Below are positions 62,408 through 64,000 of a stretch of 64,000 bases of DNA, piece by piece. The translations under genes and the position numbers were made by a program. The DNA is from Flammeovirgaceae bacterium (GTDB taxonomy: Bacteria > Bacteroidota > Bacteroidia > Cytophagales > Cyclobacteriaceae), in NCBI GenBank assembly GCA_021298015.1, contig JAJTGY010000009.1, positions 45,104 to 109,103 on the forward strand, written 5' to 3'. The first letter of the stretch is position 1. Every line of letters starts with the position of its first letter. The notes beneath the pieces were generated by a model. That model did not search any database. It saw only the letters and a program-made list of their open reading frames with translations, and had not been told where the DNA came from.

Positions 62408-62424
62408 CTTGGTGTCTTCGTGGC
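62408..62424 (+). repeat. Single arm of the REP-like element
   Basis: CTTGGTGTCTTCGTGGC differs from the left arm of the palindrome at 11021 at 3 of 17 positions. It sits in the 45-base gap between hmgA and the next gene. Confidence 0.35.
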
Positions 62425-62438
62425 AAATCATAACTGAA

Positions 62439-63140
62439 ATGAAAATGAAAACTCCACTATTGATTGCTTTGCTCTTGCTCTCGCATATTGTGCTTGCACA
62501 AGAATTAGTTGGGGCCTGGCAAACCGGCCCGGACGACAATCGCACGGTTATGATTGTTTCACCAAAACATTTTGCTGTAACGGTCTACAACCTGAAAGAG
62601 AAAACGTTTACCGGGACGTATGGCGGAAGTTGGCGGGTAGAAAAAGATCAGCTCGTTAGCCTTCATGAATTCAATACCATGAATGCCGGCCAAGTCGGCA
62701 GTGAGACACGACAGTTGATAAACGTGAAGAATGACAAACTCAAATTAGGCGATGTGGAGTTCACGCGAATCGACAACGGCACTCCGGGCGCATTGGCGGG
62801 TGCGTGGCTGATCACCGGCCGCGTCACCGAAAAAGGCCAGCAGACCATTACACCAGGCGCACGCAAAACCATGAAGATTCTCTCCGGCACACGGTTTCAG
62901 TGGATTGCCTACAACAGCGAAACCAAAGAGTTTTTCGGAACGGGAGGCGGAACCTACACCACGGAAGCCGGCAAGTACACCGAAGCAATCGAATTCTTCT
63001 CGCGCGATAATACCCGCGTAGGCATGAAGCTGGAATTCAATTTTGAACTGCCTGAGGGCAACTGGCGCCACAGCGGCAAAAGCAGCAAGGGCGAGCCGAT
63101 TGATGAAATCTGGACCAAACGAGAGAAGATTGGAATCTAG
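62439..63140 (+). CDS. Exported DUF4488-like protein
   Basis: A 233-residue protein with signal peptide MKMKTPLLIALLLLSHIVLAQ. The mature part is two similar lipocalin-like halves. The first starts ELVGAWQTGPDDNRTVM and FTGTYGGSWRVEKDQL; the second repeats the pattern with LAGAWLITGRV, FQWIAYNSETKEFFGTGGGT and IEFFSRDNTRVGMKL. This resembles DUF4488/lipocalin-like proteins of Bacteroidota, whose role is unknown. An ATG 30 bases upstream is rejected because it would precede the signal peptide. Confidence 0.7.
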   Translation: MKMKTPLLIALLLLSHIVLAQELVGAWQTGPDDNRTVMIVSPKHFAVTVYNLKEKTFTGTYGGSWRVEKDQLVSLHEFNTMNAGQVGSETRQLINVKNDKLKLGDVEFTRIDNGTPGALAGAWLITGRVTEKGQQTITPGARKTMKILSGTRFQWIAYNSETKEFFGTGGGTYTTEAGKYTEAIEFFSRDNTRVGMKLEFNFELPEGNWRHSGKSSKGEPIDEIWTKREKIGI

Positions 63141-63162
63141 TTCGTAATCAACTCAGCCAGCT

Positions 63163-63471
63163 ATGATGGGTTTTGGCGGCTTTTGGAAACAGATGGCCGA
63201 GACGAACCGGGTAAACCGGGAAATGCTGAAAGGTGGCCGGAAGAAAAAATTTGACCGGCAGGGAATGGATAGCTCGTACAGACGAGGTGAGCACCTGTTT
63301 ACCACAAAAGCTTACGACCCGAATGCAATAAAACTAATCCGGAAGTCACTAGACGATCAAAGGCGTTCGGAGAAAATCAGAACGGTCATTAAGTTTTGCT
63401 TATCGATTTTGATAACCGCTATGCTTTTTGCCATGGTTTTTGAACTGATCAAGCGTTACGTAAACACATAG
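63163..63471 (+). CDS. Small single-helix membrane protein of unknown function
   Basis: A 102-residue protein, unrecognised. The first 70 residues are charged and basic (REMLKGGRKKKFDRQGMDSS, RKSLDDQRRSEKIRT), followed by one membrane helix (FCLSILITAMLFAMVFELI, about 78-96) and a short tail, so it is probably tail-anchored with the N-terminus in the cytoplasm. It starts 22 bases after the preceding gene, likely on the same transcript. Two adjacent ATGs (63163, 63166) are possible starts. Confidence 0.6.
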   Translation: MMGFGGFWKQMAETNRVNREMLKGGRKKKFDRQGMDSSYRRGEHLFTTKAYDPNAIKLIRKSLDDQRRSEKIRTVIKFCLSILITAMLFAMVFELIKRYVNT

Positions 63472-63483
63472 TTCACATAGAAC

Positions 63484-63912
63484 TTAAGCTTCAGCGGTTT
63501 TTTTCACATTCACCAAAAACCCAAAGGCAGCCGCAGTAAAGAACATCAGCAGACTGTACACAGCCGGGGGCACACTCATGGTGGCATTGTTAATCACGTT
63601 GAGGGCAATGAAAATCGCCAGCGTGCCGTTATGAATTCCGATCTCCATGCCAATGGCAATAGACTGCCGCTTGTCGATGCCAAACAGCTGCGGCAGAAAA
63701 TAACCCACGGCCATACTCAGCACGTTGAACAACAACACCGGCAACCCGAGTACGCTGAAGTTGTCGATCAGCACCTGCTTCTCGCGCACCGTCACCGAAA
63801 CAATGATCAGGATCAGTAATAAAGAGGAAATTATCTTTACCGGCTTGTCCATTTTAAGCGCGAAAGCGGGTGCTTTGCTCTTGATGATCATGCCCAGGGT
63901 AACCGGCATAAG
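63484..63912 (-). CDS. Bile acid:sodium symporter-family transporter, 3' exon
   Basis: C-terminal 142 residues of a BASS-family membrane protein: LMPVTLGMIIKSKAPAFALK, a helix near SSLLLILIIVSV, the LGLPVLLFNVLSMAVGYFL helix, and the conserved EIGIHNGTLAIFIAL motif with the NV..NN segment. Homologues continue upstream without a break, but here the sequence changes to a group II intron at 63913. The remaining gene (N-terminal half) must lie beyond the intron, outside the window. An open frame continues to 63999, but its first 29 residues are intron-encoded. Confidence 0.82.
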   Translation of the reverse strand, partial: LMPVTLGMIIKSKAPAFALKMDKPVKIISSLLLILIIVSVTVREKQVLIDNFSVLGLPVLLFNVLSMAVGYFLPQLFGIDKRQSIAIGMEIGIHNGTLAIFIALNVINNATMSVPPAVYSLLMFFTAAAFGFLVNVKKTAEA

Positions 63913-64000
63913 ATCGAGTAGGTAAGGGAGAATTTCACTCCCAAACCTCTCACAGAACCGTGCTTGATAGTCTCCCATCACACGGCTCTTCATGATCAAG
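63913..64000 (-). mobile_element. 3' end of a group II intron (domains V and VI)
   Basis: Read on the minus strand. Domain V (63955-63988) is 34 bases: an 8-pair stem GAGCCGTG/CACGGTTC containing the catalytic AGC triad, a two-base AG bulge, a 6-pair stem TGATGG/CTATCA and a GAGA tetraloop. Domain VI follows (63913-63951): GAG pairs with CTC, an unpaired A at 63919 as the branch point, AGGT with ACCT, then GGGAG with CTCCC. The branch A is 7 bases from the 3' end, which reads GAT, the expected AY ending. The next base starts codon CTT of the symporter exon (phase 0). The rest of the intron, including any reverse transcriptase, is outside the window. Confidence 0.88.

Noticed and set aside
63913..63999. 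N-terminal 29 residues of the open frame ending at 63484
   Set aside because: They are encoded by group II intron domains V and VI, and do not belong to the transporter.
1..64000. tRNA, rRNA or CRISPR array
   Set aside because: I looked through the intergenic gaps, all under 300 bases, and saw no cloverleaf-like, rRNA-like or spacer-repeat sequence; a covariance search was not possible.

Overview
The window looks like chromosomal DNA of a member of the Bacteroidota, most likely order Cytophagales. The signs are a type IX secretion C-terminal sorting domain, the Bacteroidota-only small protein DUF4295 behind L28 and L33, a DUF6048/DUF6452 pair, TAnnTTTG-type promoter elements, near absence of Shine-Dalgarno sequences, and a bacillithiol gene set (bshC, ytxJ). 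Base composition is moderate, with one visibly AT-richer gene at 31.4-32.2 kb. Genes are packed tightly, many with ATGA overlaps. I saw no gene-free stretch above 300 bases, and no tRNA, rRNA or CRISPR array.

Layout. 1-8.8 kb (minus strand): glyS, an MtfA-like peptidase, dgt, a ParE-type toxin-antitoxin pair, an RND/MMPL exporter and the 5' two thirds of ileS, nearly a single chain. 8.9-11 kb (plus): universal stress protein and cation/proton antiporter, followed by a REP-like palindrome. 11.1-13.4 kb (minus): SdpI-like protein, DUF2461 protein, murF. 13.5-18.1 kb (plus): a secreted FG-GAP protein, a HAD hydrolase, rpmB-rpmG-DUF4295 and ftsY. 18-21.4 kb (minus): outer-membrane-type proteins of unknown role and a possibly frameshifted small membrane gene. 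21.5-25 kb (plus): rimO, bshC, formyl-THF cyclo-ligase; then mnmD and ispF on minus. 26-35.4 kb: orphan histidine kinase, M16 peptidase, fused branched-chain-type 2-oxoacid dehydrogenase E1, a lipoprotein, a 946-residue basic repeat protein and ytxJ. 35.4-42.5 kb: OsmC, a barrel-like protein, TonB, ChrA, a 2OG oxygenase, a secreted-looking superoxide dismutase, rocD and a DUF1080 protein. 42.5-45 kb: DUF1573 gene divergent from a two-component system, with four phased repeats between them. 45-59.4 kb (mostly minus): recO, tdk, then a long one-directional run RIC-ruvX-def-aminotransferase-(toxin-antitoxin)-nitrilase-purH-(vapBC)-mreB-mreC-mreD-pbp2-rodA. 59.5-63.5 kb (plus): C-terminal processing protease, homogentisate dioxygenase and two small proteins.

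The right edge cuts a group II intron. Domains V and VI can be folded by eye at 63913-63988 on the minus strand. The intron sits in phase 0 inside a bile acid:sodium symporter-family gene, so an open reading frame that runs through the boundary carries intron-derived residues at its N-terminus.

What works together: mreBCD-pbp2-rodA build and shape the cell wall, with murF upstream in the same pathway. BshC makes bacillithiol, and YtxJ and OsmC probably serve thiol redox and peroxide defence. The kinase-regulator pair probably controls itself, and perhaps the DUF1573 gene, through the phased repeats. Three toxin-antitoxin pairs lie between housekeeping genes on the same strand, with gaps of 2-85 bases. 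The strongest second-look items are the intron, the phased operator, the basic repeat protein with its duplicated leader, and the concerted loss of zinc-binding cysteines in L28, L33 and thymidine kinase.
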